From Procambarus clarkii (lineage: Eukaryota; Arthropoda; Malacostraca; Decapoda; Cambaridae), in assembly GCF_040958095.1 (NCBI RefSeq), contig NC_091181.1:27492904-27556903 (forward strand): a DNA stretch of 64,000 bases, given 5' to 3'. Made by a program: the position numbers and the translations under genes. This document shows, in pieces, positions 1 to 31,499 of this stretch. The notes beneath the pieces were generated by a model. That model had not been told where the DNA came from and did not search any database. It saw nothing but the letters and a program-made list of their open reading frames with translations. Each line of letters opens with the position of its first letter. The first letter of the stretch is position 1.

Positions 1-70
1 GTGGTGGAACATTTGAGAAGCCGCCGGCTTCCTGTCCTCGTCGAAGCCACAAGAGAGACAGTGGCCCCTT
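1..70 (+). mobile_element. 3' end of a LINE (fragment cut by window edge)
   Basis: The first 70 bases match, on the opposite strand, the 3' end of the antisense LINE at 1490-2010: both share a segment reading about 'cgtcgaagccac' followed by an 'agagacagtggcccc' tail. This is therefore the extreme 3' end of a LINE read on the + strand, with the rest outside the window. The match is by eye only. Confidence 0.5.
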
Positions 71-1290
71 GGTTATGATAAAAATCCCCAATACCCAACG
101 TAAGATCCCTTATAATTAAAAGTAAACGTTTATTACATTTTGTGGGGTGGTCCTTAGTTCCTGGGAGAGAGGAGACGCTGGGGCGGACCTGTACACTGCT
201 CGATCTCTGCTGGCCATAATCACACTGCTCAGCTTAATTTTACGTCTGACGCTAGTTTAGGTTGCGCAAATCCAAATCTGGCCATGTAAATTTAGACCTA
301 TGTCAAAAAGTGTTTGTACCGTGGTGTGTTAGAGGTTAGTGAACGGTGGTGGTAGCGGCGGCAACAGCTGCTTCACGCAGCCACTCACCTGCATGTGTGG
401 CCGCTCCCCTCAACACCAGCCCTCACTCATGCTAGATGCTCACAAGTAACTCTCAAAGGTAACGCCACGAATTTGGGAAGCGAGTGAACTGCGAGAGTGG
501 TGCTTCCACCCGAGTGGCACCATTCCTGAGCAGGTAACAAAGGTGTACAAGGTATACCTCCCCGCCTCCCACTTCCCAGTTGTTCACCAGTGATTTTTCA
601 TCATGTTTGAAGAAACATGGGTAATGAATATTTATTTTCGTAGCAGTGGATGATGTTAAAGTTACAGCCAATCAAGTTAGTTACTTTGGATTGGCCAGTA
701 ACTGGCAAAGTAAATTTACCTGAATTTACCTAATTTGTTATTTACTCATTATCTGCTGATGTAGACCTGACCAGGTTTACAGACCAAATGTAAACTGTCA
801 CCAAAATTATTCACGCACACTCCATCACTATGTGATGGAGTGCGAAAAGACATGTGAATTCAGAGACAATTCTATAATAAATGTTCCAGAGATGTGTAAA
901 TATTTCATTCAAAATGATCTGCTACCAGAAATCTTAGCCAAATATCCCCAGTTTGCAAACTGTAGGTAGTAACTAAGTGACTGTAACCTATCCACTGCTG
1001 CCCACTGGATGGGGGGCGGTGTGCAGGACAAACATATCAATTGTGACACTAGCTCTCCATATATGTCAGTTGCTTAAATTAGAAACTTTAATTGTGGTCG
1101 ATCGAATCCCATTGATGATGCGACGATGTGTATTTAATTTTGTAACTAGCTCATCTAGATTGTAACTTGCTTAGTAAATGAATTGTCGGGTTCAGTCCCT
1201 GAGCCCATTATGTGCCTCTGTAACCCTTTCCACTACCGCCCACAGGATGGGTATGGGGTGCGTAATAAATGAACTAAGCTAAACTTTATT
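71..1290. other. Non-coding stretch with a diverged direct repeat
   Basis: No convincing gene is seen. A segment near 985-1022 (containing 'cccactggatgggg') recurs in diverged form at 1218-1260 ('cccacaggatgggtatgggg'), about 235 bp apart in the same orientation, so part of the stretch is an old interspersed or tandem repeat. The small open frames at 453-671 and 977-1165 have no recognisable domain or splice context and look like chance frames. Confidence 0.4.
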
Positions 1291-1297
1291 TACTTGG

Positions 1298-2010
1298 CCA
1301 CTATCTCCCTAGTGGTCTCGACTTCTATCGGGATTTTAAAATGAAGTAATATCATGGTGGTTCCATGGGTTTATTACCATATGGGTGAAAACAATGCATC
1401 TGTTTTCTGCTCTACATTGTGGCTTGATGAGCATGTAGTTGTTGCCCATTGTATACATTACATTTGACCTTTTACCTGAATATACCTGAGGGGCCACTAT
1501 CTCTCTAGTGGTTTCGACGAGAGCAGGAAGCTGGCAACTTGTCAGAGGTCCCTTCCATTTGTCCTAAGGGTGATGATTTTATCAAGCTGTATTTTGAAAT
1601 TCTGCAGTGTTTTGGCATTTACAGCATCAGTCGGTAGGCTGTTTTGTTAATTTATAACGTTGTGGGTGAATAAACGTCTCATGTTTTCTGTCCTATGTTT
1701 TGGCACCTTGTTCAAGCTTCATTTGACCTTTTGAAGAAGTTGTCTTAATTACGTATCCTCCAAATTGTTCAATAGTTTAAAAGTTTCGATGAGATCCGCC
1801 CTGTCATGTCTGGTTTGCAATGTTGTTAGCCCTGAGGGCCCTCAATTGTTCCTGGTATGAGAGTCAACTTAGTCCTGGAATTATTTTTTGGCCCGGTGTT
1901 GAACTTACTCCAAAGCAGATACAGTGTGTCTTTCTGAAGATGGGGTCTCCATGCCTGGATACAATAATCCAAGTGCATGTCTTTGGTGCATGCACCAAAG
2001 ATTTATACAG
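1298..2010 (-). mobile_element. Two overlapping degenerate LINE 3' ends, antisense
   Basis: Read on the - strand, 2010 down to 1490 encodes, with stops and frameshifts, the C-terminal tail typical of CR1/L2-like LINE reverse transcriptases: a 'RADLIETFK'-type block, then a segment like 'VNAKTLQNFKIQLDK', ending in an untranslated tail at 'cactagagagatagtgg'. The same tail recurs at 1298-1325, so a second, shorter and more decayed copy lies at about 1298-1480. No catalytic RT motifs are present because both copies are 5'-truncated. Confidence 0.6.
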
Positions 2011-2019
2011 TTAAATAAG

Positions 2020-2870
2020 TACTGTACCTTTTTTGTTGGTCTCTCTTCACTACAGTATATGGAAATAATTAGTTGCCCTAATCACTTCCTTGTCCAATAT
2101 ATCCAGAATGAGGGTGCATTTTTTATGACAAGGTAATTTTATTTAGTGAAAAGTACATGCAAAATGAGTTAAAAACAGAATGTTGTAATGCTGCCTGGTG
2201 CCAAGGGGTATGAGGGGACCACGATTAAGCTAGATTCAGTGACATCATCTTAGATAGGCAAAAATACACGAACAAAGCTGGACAAATGACCCACACACAT
2301 TTAAACTTAATTAAATTGAAATTTATTGGCACTGCAAATTCTGATTATCAAAATTTTTCTAGTTTTCCAGGTACAGATATTTAATCTAGGTAATCAAGGT
2401 TTGAGCAAACATATCTAGATCACAATCCTTCTGATGTATCCAGACCTCTGTTGAATTGAGTACTGTTTGAGCAAGGCATCAGTTCATTACTATTTAACTA
2501 TGTATTCCACACATTTCACTACTAGTTAAAATTAACTTTTATTATTAGAAACTGCTTTTAATTTGGTACCTCCAGTTGTTATTAATTTGTGCTTTATTTA
2601 CTTAATTAGAAATTGTAGCTGCATCATTCTTTGTCATATTTTCATTACTAATTGCTGCCAATTTGTTACTGATGTATACAGTACTGTTTTTACTGTATAG
2701 TAACCTACTTTACAATTTATATTATACAGTACTGTAACATTAATTCTTAGGTGAGAACGATATACTATTAGTCCTACTTTATACTGAATTACTTACATTA
2801 TATGCACCACTGTTTGCAACCAAACTAATTCTTAATGACATAATCTATTATATCTTGACTTATTTTACTA
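2020..2870. other. AT-rich non-coding DNA
   Basis: AT-rich sequence with many 'tacagtactg'-type words and no gene, hairpin or recognisable element. It ends in a polypyrimidine stretch and AG that form the acceptor of the exon at 2875. Confidence 0.4.
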
Positions 2871-2874
2871 CTAG

Positions 2875-3029
2875 GTGAATGCAGGCAGGAGGTGGTGCAA
2901 GGAATCTCACCCAGCATTAATGCTGCCTGGGAGCTAATTTTGGCCTCATTAAGCTGTGAGCCTAGAGTGCAGCTAACATTCTTCGAAAGACTTCACTGTT
3001 CTGCAAGACAGTTTGCTCAGCTTCTACAT
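2875..3029 (+). CDS. Orphan internal exon of an unrecognised protein
   Basis: A 155-bp open segment lies between a good acceptor (polypyrimidine then CTAG at 2871-2874) and a consensus donor (GTAAGG from 3030). It reads as 2 nt of a split codon plus 51 full codons, beginning ECRQEVVQGISPS and containing AAWELILASLSCEPRVQ and ERLHCSARQFAQLL. The composition (Trp, Cys, Arg, Leu, no low complexity) is that of a conserved helical protein, unlike the surrounding repeats. It ends in phase 0, whereas the next coding exon (4285) begins with a 2-nt split codon, so it does not splice in frame into the BTBD2-like gene. It may belong to another gene, a pseudogene fragment or an exon whose partners lie outside the window. 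I do not recognise the family. Confidence 0.55.
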
Positions 3030-3669
3030 GTAAGGGGTTCTCTTTTTTTTGCTTATATTACTTTGCATATACAGTATTTCTGATAAGGCCCCCCCCCCTC
3101 AGTAGCTTACCAAGTTTATACACTTGTATTACCAAAACCTTGACTCCACACACCACAAGGTCTTTAAGACTCACTCATTTGTCACCTACTGGAAGCTATG
3201 ACCAGAATCCGTCTCGCTCCACAAGGCAAGGGAAGCCTTTGAATCGGAGAACTCAAAAATGCGAGAGAGAAAAAAACAAAGTACACGAGTAACATAAGGT
3301 TATTACAGTACTTGAAGGAAATTAGGTTCCCCAGGTAAATAAGGCAAATGAATGTTGCTGTTGGGTAAATAACCTAACTGATGCCTGTGACTGCCACTAG
3401 ATGGCAGCCTAAGTCACTCAAAAGTTCCAGCCAGCTCACCCCCATCACTTGTTTCCTTGGTGTGATATCTTTTTCACCTGCTGTCTCTTACAGCTAAGTG
3501 GTATTTATGCCACCCACATTGAGTTTCCACTACTCTCCGACTGGCCAGGATACCTTCCCTGAGATTGACTTGTCATTTTCCTGTAACCTACCAGAATTAC
3601 CTGCTGTGAGGGATTGTTGGTTTTTACCCTTTACATATTGGACTACAGCTGGGTCAGTTGATGGGAGGA

Positions 3670-3850
3670 AGGAGTCTTTTTCTGGGAGAAGTCCCTTGGT
3701 GTCTCCATGAATCTTATCTCACTGAGATGGCTTCCCACTACTGAGCCTCATTAGTCATAAGAGTACTATCTCGTCTACCTGGAACCAGTGCCACAACCTA
3801 GCTTTCCTCTTAGAGGTGCAGAGAGCTATTGAAGTTTTCAGCTAATGACT
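3670..3850 (+). repeat. Interspersed repeat related to DIRS terminal repeats
   Basis: Starts near 'tttttctgggagaagtccc', followed by 'ctcactgagatggcttccc'. The same block recurs at 5065-5160 and, more diverged, at 17797-17850, and resembles the terminal block near 22800-22850 read in reverse, which lies beside tyrosine-recombinase sequence. It is therefore probably a solo or decayed terminal repeat of a DIRS-like element. Boundaries are approximate. Confidence 0.4.
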
Positions 3851-4304
3851 GGAAATGACTTTGAATCAGCCAGTGTGCTCCTATTAGCTGCCGATGATGT
3901 CGTTGTGTGACATCATTGTAGAAACTGTTCATCTGAACATTTTTAAACCTTGCAGCATAAAAATAGTAGAGAAATAACGCTCACTCCAGGTGAGGTGAAT
4001 GTTATGGAGTACTGAGCACTCATAACATATCTTAATGGCAAAGTTGAGTCAGACACAGGCTTATCCATGTTTCCAAGATCTCTGAAAATTTGTTGCTATG
4101 AAGATGTTTTTCAATGTCCTGTACACTTTGTCTTTAAAAGTTAGTGGTGTTACAGCTACAGTAGAGGATAGAAGGTAATTGACTGTACAGAGATCAGTTA
4201 TTCTGGCTAACATGCTTGTATCATTTTGTATAATAGCTTTATCTATTAATATTAATATTTCATTGTAAATTTTGTTTACACCAGGTTACGAGTGTGATAC
4301 AGCT

Positions 4305-24036
<19,732 letters not shown>

Positions 24037-25100
24037 ATGCATGGTCTATCATTTATTAGGCATAGATCTCATACTTCAAGTTGGTTCGTGTTTCCCAGGT
24101 AGTTAGTGGTTTATATGTGCAGTTTTTATAGCAAAAAAAAAAAAAAAAAAATTGGGCTAAATATATTAACTGAAAAAGAAAAATTTTATAAGCTGCTCAG
24201 ATACTTAAAATCACTAATAAGGAACGTCGTGTAAGAGTATGATTTTTATCAATGCAGCCAGATTGCACTAATACATTTGCTCAAACATACATTATTTATA
24301 TTTATTTTAAGCTGTAAACAGTCTTTCTTTATGAAAGATGACTTTGGTGGCATTTATTTACTGTTCATGTCAGAATAATGCATTTAGAGTTTTTTGGTAG
24401 ATTGAACTAATATAAAAGTTTTCATAAATGCATATTTGTAAAGATTATGTCAATCAGTACAGGAATCAGAGGTGCTGTAATTATTCACTATTAGATTAGT
24501 TGACCAAGTTGGTAAACAGTTCTATCAGTATTAATGAGTTTATATGAATTTTAAGAATACAAGTATGGTATTTAAAGTATGGTACAATATTAAAATTCTG
24601 TGTGTGTACAAACAGTGAAGTAATTTCAAAATTGTGCTCTATAATATAATGTACAGATATACTGTAAATTATTAATATGATTTGAAGCTTAAGAATTGCG
24701 CAAAGAATTTCTGCAAATAATTTCCATGGCATGGTGAATGTTGGACTGATATCACTGAGGTGTCAGTAATGGGATATACAGTATTACTAGGAATGATATA
24801 TTTCATTACAAATTGGTAATTTGTTTCTAATACAGTATTTAAAAATGTGAAATAAATTATAAGAATTAAACATTTGTCTTGGGACAGGGACACACAGGTC
24901 TGGACTAAGGATATAGCTGAACTGAACTTTGAGTAAACCAAAGAGATTATATCATCACCACCTAATATGATATGATTAGGTGGATATAATTGACCACCTA
25001 ATTATATCACCACAAACAATGAAATCTTGGTAAAGAAACGTATAGCTATTCAGCTTGTATGAAAAGGTTAAACTAGTTGCTTATAAGTCTGTTGTAAATT
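24037..25100 (+). other. 3' UTR and downstream flank of the BTBD2-like gene
   Basis: AT-rich, no further coding sequence. Candidate AATAAA at 24851. 24944-25015 contains a short duplicated 'cacctaat' / 'ttatatcac' motif pair. Confidence 0.4.
24851..24856 (+). promoter_or_regulatory. Candidate polyadenylation signal of the BTBD2-like gene
   Basis: AATAAA lies about 815 nt after the stop at 24036 and is the first clear canonical hexamer I found downstream. The 3' UTR between is AT-rich, with an A-run at 24134-24150. Confidence 0.3.
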
Positions 25101-25104
25101 TATA

Positions 25105-25333
25105 CAATGGCACCTCGATTAACGAGTTTAATCTGTTCCGGCACCGAGCTCGTCATGTGGAAAACTCGTCTTGCGAAACAACAACAAAACTGTCGTAAAA
25201 GGTGTCCGAGAACCAGCGGAAACACTCGTTAATCGAGGAAAAGCTTGTTGGTAGAGACAAATGTTCAGCGAGTGGCTTGCTCATTACTCGAAATGTTCGT
25301 AGATAGAGCCGTTCGTTAATCGAGGTGCCACTA
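25105..25333. mobile_element. 229-bp pogo/Tigger-type MITE
   Basis: Left end CAATGGCACCTCGATTAACG; right end, in reverse, TAGTGGCACCTCGATTAACG; flanked by TA dinucleotides. Inner inverted words extend the arms to about 25 bp. No coding sequence. The target and termini tie it to the Tigger-like elements at 18756, 32319, 44569 and 62588. Confidence 0.8.
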
Positions 25334-25749
25334 TATACCCGTGTTCCTCAATGCAATGGTTATTTGAACTAAATCTTCACAAATAGTAATATTAGGGCTA
25401 CATATAGATGGAAGTTACCACTTTGCCTGGCCCAACACGCGAGGCCCAGCCTACCTCAAGGTCGGCCTGGTATTTCCGATGAGCGCTCACCCGCATTAAA
25501 ATGTGTGTACTCTTTTCAGTTTTATCAGCTCAATTTTCATGTTATGTCGTTCATTTTTGAATCAATTTGTTTGCAATAGAATGCTATAACGGGATATATG
25601 CATATAAGGGCAAATGGAAAAACATTACCAATACCATAAAAATAAAGTACATAGTCATGTGAAAAGTACGGCTTTTCGTCATTATTTATACTTGTTATTC
25701 GTTCCCGACATTATTTGTTGCACTATTTCATTCATTTTTGTCTTACTTC

Positions 25750-26260
25750 CTTCACATATGTGCTTGTACAACAATATCGTATGTATAAGAAAATGAACAT
25801 GTCTGTACTTACCACCCAATGATGTTGGTAGAGCATGAGTTGAGCATTAGGTTGAACCACTCCTCCTGCTCCAGTTAAATGTTTCCTGAAGTTTCTCAAC
25901 CCATGTTGTATAGGTGGAGTGGATGGTGGGTAAGCATTACTGCTTATCCACCCGGTATCTCCTCTTTCGATGGTACAAACTGGAGCATGGTGCAGGACAC
26001 AGTGCCACACCACACGACTTGCATTTATACCTGGTGGTACCAGACTTGTAGCAGACACGACACTTTAGATCTTTCTCGATGCGAACTAAGGAATGGTTCA
26101 AAGTTCTGTTCAGACATTCGGGTTTATCCGCAATACAAGGTCTTCTCCTAGCAGCAGCACCACTAGTTGTCTGAACCTCGTTCAGATGAGTCAGATGATT
26201 CTTCATTTCGAGGTGAAGAAGGAAAGAGTGACCGCCTCACACCTGATGGCCCGGGGGGAT
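25750..26260 (-). pseudogene. piggyBac-like transposase C-terminus (remnant)
   Basis: The - strand frame 26206-25937 ends in a cysteine-rich segment, KCRVCYKSGTTRYKCKSCGV followed by ALCPAPCSSLYH. This is the C-terminal zinc-binding (RING/PHD-like, C-x2-C ... C-x2-C ... C-x3-C-x4-H) tail of piggyBac transposases. Upstream of it is a typical low-complexity region (TSGAAARRRPCIADK). Downstream, shifted frames continue to about 25750 with no DDD catalytic core. It is therefore a short relic; nothing indicates expression. Confidence 0.75.
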
Positions 26261-26439
26261 GCAAACATTATCGCCAGTAGATCTGCTCTCATCCTCATGT
26301 ACATCACCAGCATGTATAATGTCATTTTGGAGAGGCCAATTCTTATACTCAAAGTTCAACAGTGACTAAACTGTTACTTCGTGAAACTGAAGCAATGAGA
26401 GTTTCATTGTACCAGTTGTGTAACTATTCAATCATTCAT

Positions 26440-27040
26440 CCATGATTGTTGGCATGATCGTTGGGCTGGCATTACAGATACTAAACTGCATGCTTTTTAA
26501 AAGTGATCTTTCCCCTTGGTCTTCCTCCTACCACCATAATAGGCAATGGCAAATGGCTTTGACTAGGATGCATGTAGGTCTTGCTCACCTAACTCATTGT
26601 CACTTAATGGAACAACACCCTGATTCCTTTTGTTCAGACTACATTGTCCCACTTAGTTGTGCACCTCCTTATCGATTACCCTAATTTGGGGGATGTTTGT
26701 CTTGGTTTTGTAGTGTCCCTATGAGTTGTTTATCTCATTAGACTCTGTGGCAAGTCTTATACCTTGATATCATTTGTTTGTGTCCTGTTCTCATATTGGC
26801 ATCTTAAGTGTCATTTGGCTTATTTTGAAGAACTTGTGACACCGATGGTGCTATATAGTCGTCCCAGTTTTGTGCCTTCTTTAATAATTACTTGTTTGTC
26901 CCTTGTTAGAAGCCTTAGTGAATCTGATACCTTTGATATCATTCGCCATATGTCCATTTTTCTTGAATTGGCATCTTGAGTGATATTTAGTGTCCCAGAC
27001 GGTGCTACATAATCCTCCCGGCTTGGCACCTTTTGATAAT
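26440..27040 (+). mobile_element. Jockey-like LINE 3' end, 5'-truncated
   Basis: 26442-26684 encodes an RNase H C-terminal block of Jockey-like LINEs: LSPWSSSYHHNRQWQMALTR, then HVGLAHLTHCHLMEQHPDSF and a Cys-containing tail. The following 3' UTR ('gaatctgatacctttgat', 'ggcatcttgagtgatattta', 'cggcttggcacctttt') is shared with 28590-28690 and, in reverse orientation, with 36085-36310. Dead fragment. Confidence 0.75.
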
Positions 27041-27689
27041 TACTTACTTGCCACCTTGTGTTCAGTCCTCTTATTTATTCCAACTACTGTGCAATGCTGA
27101 ATGTTCATTTGAAAGTTACATTAAGTCACTCTCCTTGGATATCGGCACAGTACAGCGGGACTCTTGATTTTGTGGATCTATGGGTAGACTGGATTGTTTC
27201 AACCCAGTTGACTAGGCTGTACTCTGGTACAGCAGCAGAAAGCAGAATTATTTTGATCAACCATGGGAATCTGTTGAGGTGAGCAGCATTGCTTCAAGAA
27301 TGTGATGCTTGATACAATTAAAAAAGCTCAACAAAATATTTATCAATTAAGTCTTCCAAGTAATTTTGGTATCAAACTATGAACAAAATTGGTAAACTAA
27401 TTACAACATGATAATTGTGGAAAAAATGGGTTAAAATAGCAAAGATCGGAATTGTTATAGAAAAAAATGGTGTAGGTTAAAATCTCAAGTGTAATTCCAT
27501 CTTTCATCATTATTCCATATTTAATTTTTAATAATTTTTAAATAAATTCTTCTTCTCAGATATTAAGGTTGTCTTGGTACTCAAATGTGTTAATTCATAA
27601 ACCAAAATTCTTAATAATTAAATAATTGTTCATATTTTTTTATTCTTCATTGTTAACTCGAAATCCCACATAGACTTAATTTATGAATG

Positions 27690-28340
27690 TATGAATGGAA
27701 ATGCTTTGGAAGAATTGCAATAAAGTGGTGTGGAAATGTTACTTTACATAATGACTATAATGTTAAAAGTATTTACCTTGTTTTAAGCTTATTCCTAGTA
27801 ACACAAGGCAATGGGAAGGATGGTACATTTGCCATAGGGAATGTTCTGTTTCAGATATTAGGTATTGCATGTCAAACTACATAGGTTTAAATCTAGGAAT
27901 AATTACACTATTTTCCTAATATGATTCAAGATTGTAGAAAAATATACCAGAAAAAAAGTTAACATAGTGTGTAATATTTTAATTTATTAGAAGTTTTCCA
28001 AATTCCAGAGCATTTTTATTTAAATTTTTTTATTACTTTTCATATGCCAATTATCATTTATTATTATGGTCGACAGTGTTGAGTCGAGTCTCGTGGCCCT
28101 TGAATCCTTAACGCCTTGTCCAGTTGTGATCGAGTTCGGACACTGATCTGTACAGTCGAGTTTTGCAGGGATCCCATTCATATTTGTTTTGTCTCTAGTA
28201 ATGTTGTAAATGCTGCTGTTAAAGAAGTTGCTTATTCATGTCTTATTTCTTAGAAATGAGTTCCTTATAATTTAACCATAATGCAATCCACAACAATTAA
28301 GAATTGATGGTTTGCTATTCCGAATAACAAATTACATACT
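27690..28340. other. AT-rich non-coding DNA
   Basis: No gene recognised. 28070-28180 is a more GC-rich patch ('gtcgagtctcgtggccc') just ahead of the next Jockey fragment and could belong to it. Confidence 0.3.
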
Positions 28341-28349
28341 GTAAGGTGT

Positions 28350-28720
28350 AACCATTTTTCGTAGCCTTCCTCCTGTTACTGAAACAGGAAAGAGAAAAAG
28401 TCTTCGGCTAGGTCACGTATTGTCCTCACATGATGGATGGATGGATGGAACTCAATATGACGGAACAGAGACCTGCACCTTATTGTCAGAACTGCATTGT
28501 TCCATTCCATTAATGGACATGCACCTCATCAAATGTTCCAATTTTCAGGACAACTGAAAATTTTGGTTTCCCCATTTCCTTTGAGTCATAAGTCTTTTGT
28601 TAAAATTCATGATGAATCCGATTCTTTTGACATTACTGTACCTGTCTTGTGTCTTTTGGCTCTCATATTGGCATCTTGAATGATATACTATATGTAGGAA
28701 CTCTTGAAATATTCTGTAAC
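28350..28720 (+). mobile_element. Second Jockey-like LINE 3' end
   Basis: Decayed frames contain LRLGHVLSSHD and EQRPAPYCQNCIVPFH, the same Cys-x2-Cys RNase H tail as at 26600. They are followed by the shared 3' UTR words 'gatgaatccgattcttttga' and 'ttggcatcttgaatgatata'. Confidence 0.6.
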
Positions 28721-28729
28721 AGAGTGCAC

Positions 28730-29630
28730 TATCAAGTAAAGATGATGAATGAGTCATAGATGACTTTTTTGGGGAGGGGGAGGGTGTTTTAGAATATTTT
28801 CATTATAGAACTAAGGTATAATGACTGGAGGCAATTACATCTCAAAGATTATAAAAAAAATTAAATTAGTATGGAGCTAAAGGTAAGGCTTTGTTCGATG
28901 CTGAAGAATAAATGTACATTGTCAGAGACTTTGGAAAAATACTGCATATTGTAAAAAAAATGATGCGCTTGAAGAAAAGAATTGGATTAACATTTCAACA
29001 CTCTTAAAATTACTTTATATTTGATGGGAGAATATATAAATGTAAGTTATTTATAGATAGTAAAGATAATATAGAATAAAGGAGTGATTTAAAATTGTTG
29101 GAGGTTTGAAGAAAAGAAGAGAGGGGAGGTTTGGTATTAAGAAAATGAAAGAATGAATATTAGGATAAAGAAAGTACTTTTCACAGATATAGGGAGGTGA
29201 AAAGTAGGGAGACAGGTGGATGAGATTGTAAGGGAACATCAGAGCAATGAAACTCGAGATAAATGAATGATTTTTCAACTAACTAGAAACTAGTTAGAGA
29301 AATTATAATGAATACCAAGACTTGGGCCTAAATGTGTTGGTGTCAATTATTTGAGAATAATCCCTGCAAACATTTTTTAGTTTTGATATTAATGCTTTTT
29401 AAGTTACAACACTATAAACGTTGTAGCAACATAAAGTAACACTGTAGCTACATTGTGTGTTTACTGGGACAAATATAAGTGTAATACTGTATGGTATGTA
29501 CAGTATATATATATGTATGAATGTATATATATAATATTTATACATACATACTGTATATGCAACAGTGATCACAAAAACACTGATCCAAGTATGCAGAAAA
29601 AGCACATGTGAAAAAGAGACTGCTAAACGC
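28730..29630. other. AT-rich non-coding DNA
   Basis: AT-rich with a small TA/TG cluster at 29505-29555. No gene recognised. Confidence 0.35.
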
Positions 29631-29634
29631 ATTT

Positions 29635-30357
29635 TCGGCTTAATTTGCCTTCATAAGAGCATTTTAGAATGAAGAAGGAAACGTGGACGGCAACCTTGTA
29701 TCCGCCAAGGTAGGTCACCTGACCACCAAGAACATAAGAATAAAGGCCAATTGACCTATATACAAGAATAAGAAAGGGGATCCCTACGGATAAAAGGGGA
29801 CAAAAAAAAAGAGGTTAAATGTATGCTATATTGTATTGATATGCTATGTTGACACTTATATGGGGATCTAATTTGTACATGCTAGGGCTTACATTAAGGC
29901 TGTTACAGTGTTTGATCAGAGCAGACTCGATCACATTTCATTCAACGAAACCCTTACTTTTAACAATACATCTCACCCCTGTGAAGTTGATAGAATTATC
30001 ACATAAACTGGAATGTAAATACAATGAACTGGAGTGCTGGGCTGTACGAATAGCATATGAATGTTGTTTTAAACGTGAGGAAAGAGTTTTACCAGTCTCG
30101 TCAATATAAACACGTGTACAATCATTGCAAGGGATGAAGTAGACACAACCTGCTACAGACGATGGCGAGTTCTTAATTAACATGGGCTCAACTGTGTTAT
30201 TATTTTTGAACACTGGGTTAATTTTAAGGTTTTTCAGGGCTGGGGCAAGATTTACTAGTCCATCAAAATATGGTAATACCAACAAGTTTTTTATTTCTGG
30301 CTTAGACTTGGGAACTTGTTTGTAGAACGTCCTTTTTGCTTGAAGAACAACATTCAT
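29635..30357 (-). mobile_element. Penelope-like element, endonuclease end
   Basis: The - strand frame 30357-29938 encodes a GIY-YIG endonuclease of Penelope-like retroelements: GCVYFIPCNDCTRVYIDETG (the two motif cores), KTLSSRLKQHSYAIRTAQHS (catalytic Arg region), ending IVKSKGFVE. A 3' tail follows down to 29635. The YIG position is YID. The reverse transcriptase is absent. The upstream edge (30345-30357) is the junction with an inverted second copy (30340-30795), so the protein's first residues are antisense to that copy. PLEs use the GIY-YIG nuclease for insertion (family knowledge). Confidence 0.85.
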
Positions 30358-30795
30358 ATGCTATTCGTACAGCCCAGCACTCCAGTGCATTGTATTTACA
30401 TTCCAGTTTATGTGATCATTCTATCGACTTCAGAGGTGACGAAATGTACAGTATTGTTAAAAGTAAGGGTTTCGTTGAATGAAATGTGACGGGTCCGCTC
30501 TGATCAAACAATGTAACGACAGCCTCAATGTAAGCCCTAGCATGTACAAATTAGATCCCCCATATAAGCTTCAGTATAGCACATCAATACAATATAGCAT
30601 CCATTTAACCCCTTTTCCGTCTCCCTTTTAAGCATAGGGATCCCCTTTCTTATTCTTGTATATAGGTCAATTGGCCTTTATTCTTATGTTCTTGGTGGTC
30701 AGGTGACCTACCCTGGCAGATATAAGTTTGTCATCCACGTTTCCTTCTTCATTCTAAAATGCTCTGATGAAGGCGAATTGAGCCGAAAATGTGTT
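30340..30795 (+). mobile_element. Inverted second copy of the Penelope-like 3' end
   Basis: From 'aacaacattcatatgctatt' onward this matches the reverse complement of 30070 down to 29635, with roughly 90% identity by eye. It therefore carries the endonuclease C-terminus and the same 3' tail in + orientation. Together the two copies form an inverted repeat with arms of about 440 bp and a loop of about 275 bp. Confidence 0.85.
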
Positions 30796-30832
30796 TAGCA
30801 TTCTTTATTTTTCACATGTGCTTTTTCCGCAC

Positions 30833-30837
30833 ATACA

Positions 30838-30866
<29 letters not shown>
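30833..30866 (+). repeat. (CATA)n microsatellite
   Basis: About eight copies of CATA directly after the Penelope-like tail. Confidence 0.9.
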
Positions 30867-30870
<4 letters not shown>

Positions 30871-30905
30871 TTATATATACATATATATATTTACGTACAT
30901 ATAAT

Positions 30906-31248
30906 GTCGTACCTAATAGCCAGAATGCACTACTCGGACTAGTATGCAAGGCTCGATTTGCCTAATAGGCACAACGATTTTCATCATTTAAAATTTGCTT
31001 TCTATGGGTTTATTTGAAATACTGTAATATTATTATATTAGTTTAGGTTAGGTGGGTTAGGTTTGGTAATATTTGTTAGTTTTAACTAAAATTACAAAAG
31101 AAAATTAAGATCACATGTAATGTAATACAAAGCATATATCATTTCAAAAGAATAAATAGAAAATATATAACTATAAAAACTTGTCTTATTAGGCAAATTG
31201 TTCCTTGCATAGTAGGTCAAGTAGTGCATTCCAATTATTAGGTACAAC
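30906..31248. mobile_element. Palindromic MITE with about 60-bp terminal inverted repeats
   Basis: Left end 'gtcgtacctaatagccagaa', and the reverse of the right end 'gttgtacctaataattggaa'. Both continue through 'tgcactact' and 'tatgcaaggc/a' to 'tttgcctaata' (arms about 62 bp, roughly 85% identical). The interior has 'ttaggttaggtgggttaggt'. I recall similar palindromic repeats from decapod genomes (memory, not verified). The element sits between ATAT-rich sequences. Confidence 0.75.
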
Positions 31249-31250
31249 AT

Positions 31251-31469
<219 letters not shown>

Positions 31470-31499
31470 CATAGTATAATATGCAGTACTGTATATATA

